Positions 41,101-50,150 of a stretch of 64,000 nucleotides of DNA are shown piece by piece. The notes below the pieces were generated by a model, which worked only from the letters and a program-made list of their open reading frames with translations, was not told where the DNA came from and searched no databases. Made by a program: the position numbers and the translations under genes. The DNA lies in the NCBI RefSeq assembly GCF_014653575.1, contig NZ_BNAQ01000004.1, forward strand, positions 326,354 through 390,353, in the 5' to 3' direction. How positions within the stretch are numbered: position 1 is the first letter of the stretch; each line of letters opens with the position of its first letter. The DNA comes from Sphingomonas glacialis (lineage in GTDB: Bacteria; Pseudomonadota; Alphaproteobacteria; Sphingomonadales; Sphingomonadaceae).

Positions 41101-43089
41101 ATGACCGGTACGCCCAACGCCCCGCTTTTCATCCTGTCGTTCCGACAGCGCGACGAACTGGCGTCCTTGGCGGCGGGCGCTGGCTGGCAAGTCGTCGCCG
41201 CGCGCCGGGCGGGCGGGGCCGAGCGACGCTTCCTGTCGAGCGGCGCCGCGGTGGCGGTGATCGATGCGCGCGGTGCGCCGGCCGACGGGGTGAATGCGGC
41301 GCGCACGATGAGCGGCGCGGTCGAGGCGAATGGTGGCGCGCTGCTCGCTTTGGTTTCGCGCGGCGAGGCGGCGACGATCGCCGCGCTTTACGGCGCGGGG
41401 GCCACGCATTTCCTGGCGAGCCCGTTCAGCGAGGCTGAATTCCTCCAGGCGGTCCGCTTTGCCGCGCGCCATGCCGAGCGGATGGCGCGCGAATGGGCGG
41501 CAGGGCCGGTCTTTGCGCCGCTCGGCTGGCGCTACGATCTGATCAGCCGGACGCTCATTCTCACGCCGGGGCTCGCAGCTTTGCTCGCGATCGACGACGA
41601 GCCGAGCGTGCGCGCGATGCTGCGACGGCTCGACCGCGGTGATCGCATCGCTGCCGTGGCGGCGCTGCGCCGGGTCTCGGCCAACCGTCCGGCCACCGCC
41701 TTTGCGCATGATTCGGACCTGACGACGGTCGGGCGCGTGGTGCAGCATCTCCAGCTCGACGCCGAAGGCGGGCGGATCGACGCCGTGGTCGAACCGCTCG
41801 GCAGCGCGCCCGAGCCGGCCGCCGAGCTGCGCGAATCGCTTGCCGGTGCGCGCGATGCGGGGAGCGCGCGGCGCTGGCTGACGCGGCGGCTCGCCGACGA
41901 GGCCGGCGCGCCGCTGCACGCGATGCTGATCGCGCTCAATCGCTTCGACATGGTCAATACAGCCTATGGCCGCGCGACGGGCGACGCCTTGCTCAGCAGC
42001 GCGCAGAAGCGGATCGACGATGTCGTGCGCGACATGCTCGGGCGCGACGCGCTGATCGTGCGGCTCAGCGGGTCGACCTTCCTGGTTGCGGCCCGCAGCA
42101 TCCGGCTGCGGATCGATCTCGTGGTCGAGCGAATCGCGCACGCTCTGGCGCGCCCGTTCGTGACGGGCGATTCGATCGCCGTGCTCGGTTGCCGGATTGG
42201 GCTGGCCGAGGCCCTGCCCGACGATAGCGCGGCAAGCCTGTTGCGCCGCGTCAGCGAGGCGCTGGCCGACGCGCGCGAATCCGATACCGCGACGATGCGC
42301 GTCGCCGACGCCGAGCAAGGCGATGCGCCGATCGACCAGCTTGCGGTCGAGCTCAACCATGCGCTCGAGCGCGGCGAGATTGGCGTGCTGTACCAGCCGC
42401 AGGTGTCGGTCTCGACCGGGGCGATCGTTGGCGTCGAGGCCTTGGCGCGCTGGGAGCATGGCGTGCTCGGCACGATCGGCGCCGAGACGCTGTTCGCCGC
42501 GGCGGCGCGGGCCGATCTCGAGATCGGCCTGTCGGACCATATCCAGCGCGTCGTTCTCGCGCAGGCGGCGGCGTGGCCTGTGGCCCTGGCGGGCTTGCGC
42601 CTGTCGCTCAATCTGACCGCAGCCGATATCGCGCGGCCGGGTTTCGCCGACCTGTTTCTCGACCGGGTCGATGCCAGCGGCTTTCCGCGGACGCGGCTGA
42701 CGCTCGAAATTACCGAGAGCGGGCTGATCGAGGATCTCGGCATCGCCTCGGCCTTGCTGTCGGTGCTGCGCGGGGCGGGGTGCCGGATCGCGATCGACGA
42801 TTTCGGGACGGGCTATTCGAGCCTCGCCTATCTCAAGGCGCTGCCGCTCGATTATCTCAAGATCGACAAGAAGCTCGCGCAGGACATCACCGGGTCGGCG
42901 CGCGACCGGATCGTGGTGCGCGGCGTCATCGACATGGCGCGCTCGCTCGGGCTGACGGTGATCGCCGAGGGGGTCGAGACGCAGCCGCAACTCGAGGCGC
43001 TGGCGGCCGAGGGGTGCCAGATCTATCAAGGGTTCCTGTGCGCCGAACCGATCTCGGTCGAGGCGCTCGAGGCGCTGGTCGCGCGCTAG
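41101..43089 (+). CDS. EAL-domain phosphodiesterase with degenerate GGDEF
   Basis: This encodes 662 residues. The N-terminal 120 or so residues look like a receiver-like fold. The GGDEF domain follows, but the active motif is replaced by RLSGSTFLV, so it cannot make cyclic-di-GMP. The EAL domain is intact: GVEALARWEH, EITESGL, AIDDFGTGYSSLAYL, KIDKKLAQ and AEGVET. The asparagine of the SLNLT motif is kept. It should hydrolyse cyclic-di-GMP, and the dead GGDEF may bind GTP as a regulator. No membrane helix is seen. Confidence 0.92.
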   Translation: MTGTPNAPLFILSFRQRDELASLAAGAGWQVVAARRAGGAERRFLSSGAAVAVIDARGAPADGVNAARTMSGAVEANGGALLALVSRGEAATIAALYGAGATHFLASPFSEAEFLQAVRFAARHAERMAREWAAGPVFAPLGWRYDLISRTLILTPGLAALLAIDDEPSVRAMLRRLDRGDRIAAVAALRRVSANRPATAFAHDSDLTTVGRVVQHLQLDAEGGRIDAVVEPLGSAPEPAAELRESLAGARDAGSARRWLTRRLADEAGAPLHAMLIALNRFDMVNTAYGRATGDALLSSAQKRIDDVVRDMLGRDALIVRLSGSTFLVAARSIRLRIDLVVERIAHALARPFVTGDSIAVLGCRIGLAEALPDDSAASLLRRVSEALADARESDTATMRVADAEQGDAPIDQLAVELNHALERGEIGVLYQPQVSVSTGAIVGVEALARWEHGVLGTIGAETLFAAAARADLEIGLSDHIQRVVLAQAAAWPVALAGLRLSLNLTAADIARPGFADLFLDRVDASGFPRTRLTLEITESGLIEDLGIASALLSVLRGAGCRIAIDDFGTGYSSLAYLKALPLDYLKIDKKLAQDITGSARDRIVVRGVIDMARSLGLTVIAEGVETQPQLEALAAEGCQIYQGFLCAEPISVEALEALVAR

Positions 43090-43103
43090 CTGGAGGTACC
43101 GGA

Positions 43104-43559
43104 ATGAAGCGTCTTGCCTTGGGAATGTTCCTGGCCGCAGTGCCGCTTGCGGCCAACGCGACGCCGCCAGCACAAGTGGCTCAGCTTTCGCCGCAAGCCG
43201 GCGTCGAGGCGGCGATGGTCGATAGCGCGGCGGGCTGGAATGCGGGCGATCTCGCGCGCTTCATGGCGGTGTATTCGGACGCACCCGAGACCAGTTTCGT
43301 CACCAAGACCGGCGTGCTGCGCGGCAAGGCAGTGATGGCCGAGCGCTATCGTACCAAATATGACTTCGCCGACGTCGGCAAGCGCGGCGTGCTGAGCTTC
43401 GTCACGCTCGACTTCCGACTGCTCGATCGCGGTCATGCGCTCTATATCGGCCGCTACACGCTGCGCGCCGCCGATGGCAAAGACCAGTCGGGGATGACCT
43501 CGCTGGTGTTTCGCAGGGAGCGGGCGGGGTGGCGGATCATCGCCGACCATAGTTCGTGA
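43104..43559 (+). CDS. Exported SnoaL/DUF4440-like protein
   Basis: This encodes 151 residues. A signal peptide ends near ANA-T (residue 20). The remainder is an NTF2-like alpha+beta fold: NAGDLARFMAVYSDAPETSFV near the start, and FRRERAGWRIIADHSS at the end. The fold binds small molecules or acts as an isomerase, and in many cases is of unknown activity. GGAGGTACC precedes the ATG. It starts 15 bases after the EAL gene and is probably cotranscribed. Confidence 0.78.
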   Translation: MKRLALGMFLAAVPLAANATPPAQVAQLSPQAGVEAAMVDSAAGWNAGDLARFMAVYSDAPETSFVTKTGVLRGKAVMAERYRTKYDFADVGKRGVLSFVTLDFRLLDRGHALYIGRYTLRAADGKDQSGMTSLVFRRERAGWRIIADHSS

Positions 43560-43566
43560 CCTCACC

Positions 43567-43670
43567 GTTCCCCGGCGAAGGCCGGGGCACAGCAGCGCGC
43601 CGAAGCTGAGCGGGCGCAGCGCACGATGCTCTTCCGCTCCGCTACTGGGCCCCGGCCTTCGCCGGGGAAC
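43567..43670. repeat. REP-type inverted pair (CCCCGGC-GAAGGCCGGGG family)
   Basis: The left arm, GTTCCCCGGCGAAGGCCGGG, begins at 43567. The right arm, CCCCGGCCTTCGCCGGGGAAC, ends at 43670. It lies between the SnoaL-like gene and the convergent mfd. Confidence 0.85.
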
Positions 43671-43687
43671 CGACTGAGCAGGGCGCA

Positions 43688-46600
43688 TTACCCCGCCGCC
43701 TTCGCCAACCCCTTAGACAGTTGCAGCGCGCCGTGTAGCCGCGCCTTGGGATCGCCCCAGGTGCGCGTGACCACCAGCTTGCTGTCCGGCCGCAGGCGGG
43801 CAACGCCGTCGAGCTTGGCGACCCATGCCAGCAGCCCCTCGACGTTCGGCGTCTTGTCGTCGAAGAAGGTGACGAGCGCGCCCTTGGGGCCGACGTCCAT
43901 CTTGGCGACGCACGCCTTCTTGGCGTTCAGCTTGATCTCGATGATGCGGATCAGGTTCTCGGTCGGTGCGGGGAGCTTGCCGAAGCGGTCGATCAGCTCG
44001 GCGGCGAACGCCTCGACCTGGTTCTGGTCCTCGAGATCGTTGAGGCGGCGGTACAGCCCCATCCGCAGGTCGAGATCGGGGACATATTCCTCGGGGATGA
44101 GGATCGGCGCGTCGACGGTGATCTGCGGCGAGAAATCCTTCGGGCGCAAGCGCTGGCCGCCGGCCTTGGCATCCATGATCGCCTCCTCCAGCATCGACTG
44201 GTAGAGTTCGAAGCCGACTTCCTTGATGTGCCCCGATTGCTCGTCGCCGAGCAGATTGCCCGCACCGCGCTGGTCGAGATCGTGGCTGGCGAGCTGGAAG
44301 CCCGCCCCCAGCGTGTCGAGGTCGCTCAGCACCTTGAGCCGCTTTTCGGCGGTCTGGCTGAGCGTGCGGTTCTCGGGCGTGGTGAGATAGGCATAAGCGC
44401 GCGTCTTGGCGCGTCCGACACGGCCGCGCAGCTGATAGAGCTGCGCGAGGCCGAAGCGGTCGGCGCGGTGGATGATCATCGTGTTCGCGCTCGGAATGTC
44501 GAGCCCGCTCTCGACGATCGTGGTCGAGATGAGCACCTCGAACTTCTTGTCGTAGAACGCCGACATCCGCTCCTCGACCTCGCTCGGCGCCATCTGGCCA
44601 TGCGCGACGACGTAGCGCACTTCAGGCACATGATCGCGCATGAACGCCTCGATCTCGGGCAGGTCGGCGATGCGGGGCGTCACGAAGAAGCTCTGCCCGC
44701 CGCGATAATGTTCGCGCAGCAGCGCCTCGCGCAGCACCACCGGATCCCACGGCATGATGTAGGTGCGCACCGCGAGGCGATCGACCGGCGGGGTTTGGAT
44801 CACCGACAGCTCGCGGATGCCCGACATCGCCATCTGCAATGTGCGCGGGATCGGCGTCGCGGTGAGGGTCAGGACGTGGACGTCGGTCTTGAGGCCCTTC
44901 AGCCGTTCCTTGTGCGTGACACCGAAGCGCTGCTCCTCGTCGACCACGACGAGCCCGAGCCGCTTGAACTCGATCCCCTTGGCGAGGATCGCGTGCGTGC
45001 CGATCACGACGTCGATCGTGCCGTCGGCGAGGCCGGCCTTGGTCGCCTTGGCCTCGGCACCGGGGACGAGCCGCGACAGCCGCCCTACGTTGAGCGGGAA
45101 GCCCTCGAAGCGCGCGGTGAAATTGTTGAAATGCTGGCGCGCGAGGAGGGTGGTCGGGCAGACCACCGCGACTTGCAGCCCGGCCATCGCCGCGGCGAAC
45201 GCACCGCGCAACGCGACCTCGGTCTTGCCGAAGCCGACGTCACCGACGACAAGCCGGTCCATCGGCGTGCCCTTGAGCAGATCGCCCATCACGTCCTCGA
45301 TCGCGCGGTCCTGGTCGTCGGTTTCCTCGTACGGGAAGCGGTCGACGAAGGCGGCATAGCCGCTGTCGCGATCGATCGTCTCGGCGGGGCGCAGCGCGCG
45401 TTCGGCGGCCGTTGCGATGAGCTCACCCGCGATCTCGCGGATCCGCTCCTTCATCTTCGACTTGCGGCGTTGCCACGCTTCGCCACCGAGGCGATCGAGG
45501 CTCGCACCTTCGCTGTCCGAGCCGTAGCGGCTGAGGACTTCGAGGTTCTCGACGGGGACGAAGAGCTTGTCGCCGCCGGCGTAGGTGAGGGCGACGCAAT
45601 CGTGCGGGGCCTGGCCGACGGGGATCGAGGTCAGGCCCTCGTAGCGGCCGATGCCGTGGTCAGCATGGACGACGAGATCGCCCGGCGTGAGCATCGCCAG
45701 TTCGGCGAGGAAGGCGTCGGCCGATTTCTTGCGCTTGGCGCGGCGGACGAGGCGGTCGCCGAGCATGTCCTGCTCGGTGAGCAGCGCGACCTGCGGGGAG
45801 GAGAAACCGTGGTCGAGCGGGAGGATGATGAGCGCGACCGTCGCGCCATGTCCTCCCCTCCCGCTTGCGGGAGGGGTTGGGGGTGGGCTCGCGCCATCAG
45901 CGGTTGCTGACTTTGAGGGCGCGCGCCCACCCCCAGCCCTTCCCGCAGGCGGGAGGGGGGAAGTAGGAGCAGAAGCGCCGAGCGCCTCTTGCCACGTGTC
46001 CACCAGCTTGAGGTTCGTCGCGCCATGATCGCGCAGCAACCCCGCCAGCCGCTCGCGCGCGCCCGCCGAATAGCTCGCCAGCACCGCTTTCCGCCCATCG
46101 CGCTCGAGCGTGCGCAGATGGTGCACCACCGCGTCGTACACGTTCGCGCCATTCGCGCGCTCGGCCCCGAAATCGCGCGGTCCGTCGACGCCGAAATCGA
46201 GCACGCTCGCGCTCTCGGGTTCATGGAACGCGGTGATGCGGTGCGCCGGCGCCTCGTCGAGCCGCGCGGCGAAATCCTTCGCGGTGAGATACAGCGCATC
46301 GACCGGCAGCGGACGATAGCTGCCGGGGTCGCTGACCTGCGCCTTCACCCGGTTGGCGTGGTAATCGGTGATCGCCTCGAACCGCTGCTCGGCCGCCGCG
46401 ACCGAGCCCGCATCGCGCAGGATCACCGCATCGTCGCCGAGATGGTCGAACAGCGTCGTGAGCTTGTCTTCGAACAGCGGAAGCCAATGCTCCATCCCTG
46501 CAAGACGCCGCCCTTCCGAAATCGCCTGGTACAGCGGATCGCCCGTCGCGGTCGCGCCGAAGCGCTCGCGATAGCGCGCGCGGAAGCGCTTGATGCTGTC

Positions 46601-47263
46601 CTCGTCGATCAGCGTTTCCGAGGCGGGCAGCAGGATGAAGCCGTCGACACGGCCCGTCGTCCGCTGGTCGGCGGGGTCGAAGGTGCGTACGCTCTCGATC
46701 TCGTCGCCGAAGAAATCGAGCCGGAGCGCATGCTCCTCGCCGCTCGGGAACAGGTCGACCAGGCCGCCACGGACCGCGAATTCGCCCGAATCGGCGACGG
46801 TCTCGACGCGGACATAGCCGTTCGCCTGAAGCTGCGCGGCGAGCTTGTCGCGGCCGATCCGCTCCTTTGGCGCGAGCCTCGCGACAAGCTGGCGGATGCG
46901 GAACGGTGTCAGCGTGCGCTGCGCCACCGCGTTGACCGTGGTGAGCAGGAGCTGGGGGCCTTTGACAGGCTGCTGCAGCCGGTGGAGCGTCGCCATGCGC
47001 TCGGCCATCACCCGCAGCGTAGGGGAAGCGCGATCGTACGGGAGGCAGTCCCACGCCGGAAAGGTGAGGATCTCGAGCTCGGGCGCGAAGGTCTGTGCGG
47101 TCGCGGCGATGGCGCGCATCGCGGCCTCGTCGGGCGCGACGAACACCGCGCGCGATTTGGCGGCGCGGGCGAGGTCGGCGAGCAGCCACGGCTCGAACCC
47201 GGTCGGCACGCCGGCGAGCGTGAGTGGGGTCTTGGCGGTGAGGATCGTGTTGAGGTTTGGCAT
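43688..47263 (-). CDS. mfd: Transcription-repair coupling factor Mfd
   Basis: This encodes 1191 residues. It has the UvrB-homology module at the N-terminus, then the RNA polymerase-interacting domain (GDLVVHADHGIGRYEGL), the SF2 translocase with Walker A GDVGFGKTEVAL and DEEQRFG, and the C-terminal TRCF domain. It removes stalled RNA polymerase and recruits UvrA. Residues 433-472 (ASAPTSPLPPAG onward) are encoded by a REP-type palindromic element (45850-45966), kept in frame. This accounts for most of the extra length over the roughly 1150-residue norm. It lies in an operon with sdhE. Confidence 0.95.
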   Translation of the reverse strand: MPNLNTILTAKTPLTLAGVPTGFEPWLLADLARAAKSRAVFVAPDEAAMRAIAATAQTFAPELEILTFPAWDCLPYDRASPTLRVMAERMATLHRLQQPVKGPQLLLTTVNAVAQRTLTPFRIRQLVARLAPKERIGRDKLAAQLQANGYVRVETVADSGEFAVRGGLVDLFPSGEEHALRLDFFGDEIESVRTFDPADQRTTGRVDGFILLPASETLIDEDSIKRFRARYRERFGATATGDPLYQAISEGRRLAGMEHWLPLFEDKLTTLFDHLGDDAVILRDAGSVAAAEQRFEAITDYHANRVKAQVSDPGSYRPLPVDALYLTAKDFAARLDEAPAHRITAFHEPESASVLDFGVDGPRDFGAERANGANVYDAVVHHLRTLERDGRKAVLASYSAGARERLAGLLRDHGATNLKLVDTWQEALGASAPTSPLPPAGRAGGGRAPSKSATADGASPPPTPPASGRGGHGATVALIILPLDHGFSSPQVALLTEQDMLGDRLVRRAKRKKSADAFLAELAMLTPGDLVVHADHGIGRYEGLTSIPVGQAPHDCVALTYAGGDKLFVPVENLEVLSRYGSDSEGASLDRLGGEAWQRRKSKMKERIREIAGELIATAAERALRPAETIDRDSGYAAFVDRFPYEETDDQDRAIEDVMGDLLKGTPMDRLVVGDVGFGKTEVALRGAFAAAMAGLQVAVVCPTTLLARQHFNNFTARFEGFPLNVGRLSRLVPGAEAKATKAGLADGTIDVVIGTHAILAKGIEFKRLGLVVVDEEQRFGVTHKERLKGLKTDVHVLTLTATPIPRTLQMAMSGIRELSVIQTPPVDRLAVRTYIMPWDPVVLREALLREHYRGGQSFFVTPRIADLPEIEAFMRDHVPEVRYVVAHGQMAPSEVEERMSAFYDKKFEVLISTTIVESGLDIPSANTMIIHRADRFGLAQLYQLRGRVGRAKTRAYAYLTTPENRTLSQTAEKRLKVLSDLDTLGAGFQLASHDLDQRGAGNLLGDEQSGHIKEVGFELYQSMLEEAIMDAKAGGQRLRPKDFSPQITVDAPILIPEEYVPDLDLRMGLYRRLNDLEDQNQVEAFAAELIDRFGKLPAPTENLIRIIEIKLNAKKACVAKMDVGPKGALVTFFDDKTPNVEGLLAWVAKLDGVARLRPDSKLVVTRTWGDPKARLHGALQLSKGLAKAAG
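45850..45966. repeat. REP-type palindromic element in frame inside mfd
   Basis: The left arm, CCTCCCGCTTGCGGGAGG-type hairpin followed by GGGTTGGGGGTGGGC, faces the right arm GCCCACCCCCAGCCC plus TTCCCGCAGGCGGGAGGGG. The pair occupies 117 bases, a multiple of three, with no stop in the mfd frame. It resembles the elements frequent between sphingomonad genes. Confidence 0.85.
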
Positions 47264-47312
47264 CGGTACTTTCGAGGTCCGTCACCCCGGCACACGGCCG
47301 GGGAACGAGAGA

Positions 47313-47579
47313 CTATTCCGCGATCGGCACGTAGTTGAGCGCCTGCAGCGCCTCGAGGATCGATCCGCGATAGCGCTCGGGGCAGGTATCGGTCCCGATC
47401 GCCCACGCCATGATATCGACGTCCTGCTCCTCGAGCAGCTCCTCGACCAGCGTGAGCTCGGCACCGTCCCAGCCCGCCGAGCGCGCATCGAAGAAGCCGC
47501 CGATCAGCAGATCGGCTTCCTTGGTGCCGCGGTGCCAGGCGCGGAAGCGCAGGCGTTTCAGGCGGGTCTCGCGGTCCAT
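47313..47579 (-). CDS. sdhE: SdhE, FAD assembly factor for succinate dehydrogenase
   Basis: This encodes 88 residues. The diagnostic RGTKEADLLIGGF (RGxxE) motif near residue 17 is complete. It promotes covalent flavinylation of SdhA and related flavoproteins. It starts at ATG 47579. mfd follows on the same strand after about 50 bases. recG is divergent upstream, with 87 bases between the start codons. Confidence 0.93.
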   Translation of the reverse strand: MDRETRLKRLRFRAWHRGTKEADLLIGGFFDARSAGWDGAELTLVEELLEEQDVDIMAWAIGTDTCPERYRGSILEALQALNYVPIAE

Positions 47580-47666
47580 GCTCGCTCCATACAGAAATGC
47601 CCGACACCGACCGACAGCGGAACGCTGGCGGCGGAAGCCGGGTGGGGGTAGAGGACCCAGATAGTC

Positions 47667-49727
47667 ATGCGACCCGATATCCTCAATCCATTGTTCGCCG
47701 AAGTCACGGCGCTGAAGGGCATCGGCCCGGCACTCGCCAAACCGCTCGACCGGCTCGGCCTGTCGCGCGTCGTCGATGTCGCCTTCCATTTGCCGACCGG
47801 CTGGGTCGATCGTCTCGCGCGTGAAGAGCTCGACATGGCCGATGCCGGGCGGGTGATCGCGATCACGCTGACCGCGCAATCGTACCGCTCGAGCGCGGGG
47901 CGCGGGCCGACGCGGGTCCATGCGACCGATGCGCTCGGCAACGTCGTCAGCCTCGTCTATTTCGGCGGGAATTCGGGCTGGGCGAAGAAGTTGCTGCCGG
48001 TCGGCGAGCCACGCCGCGTATCGGGGCGGCTCGAAATGTACGGGCAGGATCTGCAAATGGTCCACCCCGACTATGTTCTCCCGCTCGAGGAAGCCGGCGA
48101 CACGCCCGAGCGCGAGGCGATCTATCCGCTGTCGGAGGGGATGACCTCGAAGCGGCTCGGCCAGCTCGCCGCGCAGGCGATCGAGCGCGCGCCGGACCTG
48201 ACCGAATGGATCGAGCCTGGCTTACTCGCCAAGCAGCAATGGCCCGCCTGGCGTGAGGCGCTCGCGCGGATCCACGCTGATCCCTCCGACGCGATGGCGC
48301 GCGAGCGGCTGGCGTACGACGAAATCTTTGCCAACCAGCTGGCACTGATGCTTGTGCGCCAATCGTCGCGGGCAAGGCGGGGACGGGCGCTCGCAGGGAC
48401 GGGTAAGCTGCGCGATGCGCTGCGGCTGCCTTATGAGCTCACCGGCGCGCAGGCGCGTACCGTGCGCGAGATCGAGGGCGACCTCGCCCAGCCGCAACCG
48501 ATGCTGCGCTTGCTGCAAGGCGATGTCGGCTCGGGCAAGACGCTCGTCGCGACGCTCGCGATGCTCGTCGCGGTCGAGGCGGGCGCGCAGGCGGCGTTGC
48601 TCGCGCCGACCGAGATCCTCGCGCGCCAGCATTACGAATCGCTGCGCCGCACGCTCGCCGGGCTGCCGGTCGAGGTCGCGGTGCTCACCGGGCGCGACAA
48701 GGGCAAGGTGCGCGAGGCGACGCTGATGGGGCTCGCCGCGGGGACGATCGACATCCTGATCGGCACGCACGCGATCTTTCAGGAAGCGGTCGCCTACAAG
48801 GATCTCGGGCTGGTCGTGGTCGACGAGCAGCATCGCTTCGGCGTCGCGCAGCGGATGATGCTACAGGCGAAGGCCAAGGCTGCACCGCATTTGCTGGCGA
48901 TGACCGCAACGCCGATCCCGCGCACGCTGACGCTCGCCAATTATGGCGAGATGGACGTCAGCCAGTTGGACGAGATGCCGCCCGGCCGCCAGCCGATCGA
49001 GACGCGCGTCATTTCCGAGGACCGCCTCGCCGATGTCGTCGATGCACTCGGCCGACATTTGTCGGATGAGGGCCAGGCATACTGGGTCTGCCCGTTGGTC
49101 GAGGAAAGCGAGAAAAGCGACATGGCCGCCGCCGAGGCGCGCGCCGAGACGTTGCGTGCACGCTTCGGCGACCGTGTCGGGCTGGTCCACGGCAAGATGA
49201 AGCCCGCCGAGAAGGACGCGGTGATGAGCGCGTTCTCGGCCGGGCAGCTCGGCGTGCTCGTCGCGACGACGGTGATCGAGGTCGGGGTCGACGTGCCCAA
49301 TGCGACGCTGATCGTGATCGAACATGCCGATCGCTTCGGGCTCGCGCAGCTCCACCAGCTGCGCGGTCGTGTCGGGCGGGGCTCGGGCAAGTCGAACTGC
49401 CTGCTGATCCGCGGCGGGTCGCTGAGCGAAACGTCGCGCGCGCGGCTGGCGCTGATGCGCGAGACGACCGACGGCTTCCGCATCGCCGAGGAGGACCTGC
49501 GCTTGCGCGGGGCAGGGGAGTTGCTCGGTACCAAGCAATCGGGCGAGGCCGGTTTCCGCCTCGCGACGCCCGACATGCTGATGACGCTCCTTCCGGTCGC
49601 GACGGATGATGCGCGACTGCTGATCGACCGCGACGGCGGGCTAGAGGGTGCACGCGGGCAGGCGGCGCGCACCGCGCTCTATCTGTTCGAGCGCGATGCC
49701 GGGGTTGCGCTGTTGCGGTCCGGCTGA
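47667..49727 (+). CDS. recG: ATP-dependent DNA helicase RecG
   Basis: This encodes 686 residues. An N-terminal wedge/OB region (ALKGIGPALAKPLDRLGL) is followed by SF2 helicase motifs: LLQGDVGSGKT (Walker A), VVDEQHRFGVAQR, TATPIPRTL, VATTVIEVGVDVPNAT and QLRGRVGRG. It remodels stalled replication forks and Holliday junctions. Start ATG 47667 gives MRPDILNPLF. It is divergent from sdhE-mfd, an order I recall as conserved in alphaproteobacteria. Confidence 0.95.
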   Translation: MRPDILNPLFAEVTALKGIGPALAKPLDRLGLSRVVDVAFHLPTGWVDRLAREELDMADAGRVIAITLTAQSYRSSAGRGPTRVHATDALGNVVSLVYFGGNSGWAKKLLPVGEPRRVSGRLEMYGQDLQMVHPDYVLPLEEAGDTPEREAIYPLSEGMTSKRLGQLAAQAIERAPDLTEWIEPGLLAKQQWPAWREALARIHADPSDAMARERLAYDEIFANQLALMLVRQSSRARRGRALAGTGKLRDALRLPYELTGAQARTVREIEGDLAQPQPMLRLLQGDVGSGKTLVATLAMLVAVEAGAQAALLAPTEILARQHYESLRRTLAGLPVEVAVLTGRDKGKVREATLMGLAAGTIDILIGTHAIFQEAVAYKDLGLVVVDEQHRFGVAQRMMLQAKAKAAPHLLAMTATPIPRTLTLANYGEMDVSQLDEMPPGRQPIETRVISEDRLADVVDALGRHLSDEGQAYWVCPLVEESEKSDMAAAEARAETLRARFGDRVGLVHGKMKPAEKDAVMSAFSAGQLGVLVATTVIEVGVDVPNATLIVIEHADRFGLAQLHQLRGRVGRGSGKSNCLLIRGGSLSETSRARLALMRETTDGFRIAEEDLRLRGAGELLGTKQSGEAGFRLATPDMLMTLLPVATDDARLLIDRDGGLEGARGQAARTALYLFERDAGVALLRSG

Positions 49728-49730
49728 GCG

Positions 49731-50051
49731 CTACTTCGCCTTCAACAGCACCGCGAGCAGTTCGTAATATTCGGGCAGCGGGATCGCCACGTCGAGTTCG
49801 CACCCGATCCGCCCGCCCAGCGCCCAGCGAATCTCGGCGACCACCACCCCGACCACCGGAAGCGTGACACGGAGCCGATCGCCGACGCCGTAGCTCAGGT
49901 CGCACCGCGCCATCAGCCCGGCGGCCGAGAGATTTACGATCAGCAAGGAGAGTTGCCGCGCGTCGGGCCCGAACGCCCGTGCGCGGTAATGTACTTCGTC
50001 GCGGACGAGCGTCCGGCTCTCCGCTGTCGCCAAGTCCAACGCCTTACCCAT
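49731..50051 (-). CDS. PilZ-domain protein
   Basis: This encodes 106 residues from ATG 50051. Its PilZ core includes RDEVHYRARAFG, followed by LLIVNLSAAGLMARCDL and VAEIRWALGGRIGCELD. In place of the canonical RxxxR of cyclic-di-GMP binding there is YRAR, with a matching NLSAAGLMA (D/NxSxxG), so ligand binding is plausible. It is convergent with recG. It would report cyclic-di-GMP made or lost by the GGDEF/EAL proteins in this window. Confidence 0.75.
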   Translation of the reverse strand: MGKALDLATAESRTLVRDEVHYRARAFGPDARQLSLLIVNLSAAGLMARCDLSYGVGDRLRVTLPVVGVVVAEIRWALGGRIGCELDVAIPLPEYYELLAVLLKAK

Positions 50052-50150
50052 TACAAGCCCCCTCTTGGGTGGCCTCGACGCTAGGGCCGCGGGTGTGAAG
50101 CAGTACGGAACGAACCCGCTTAACAGCGGATTACCCGAACTGTGGCGCAA

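Noticed and set aside
44228..45910. A 560-codon plus-strand frame opposite mfd
   Set aside because: Shadow of mfd; no motif and it ends in the REP element.
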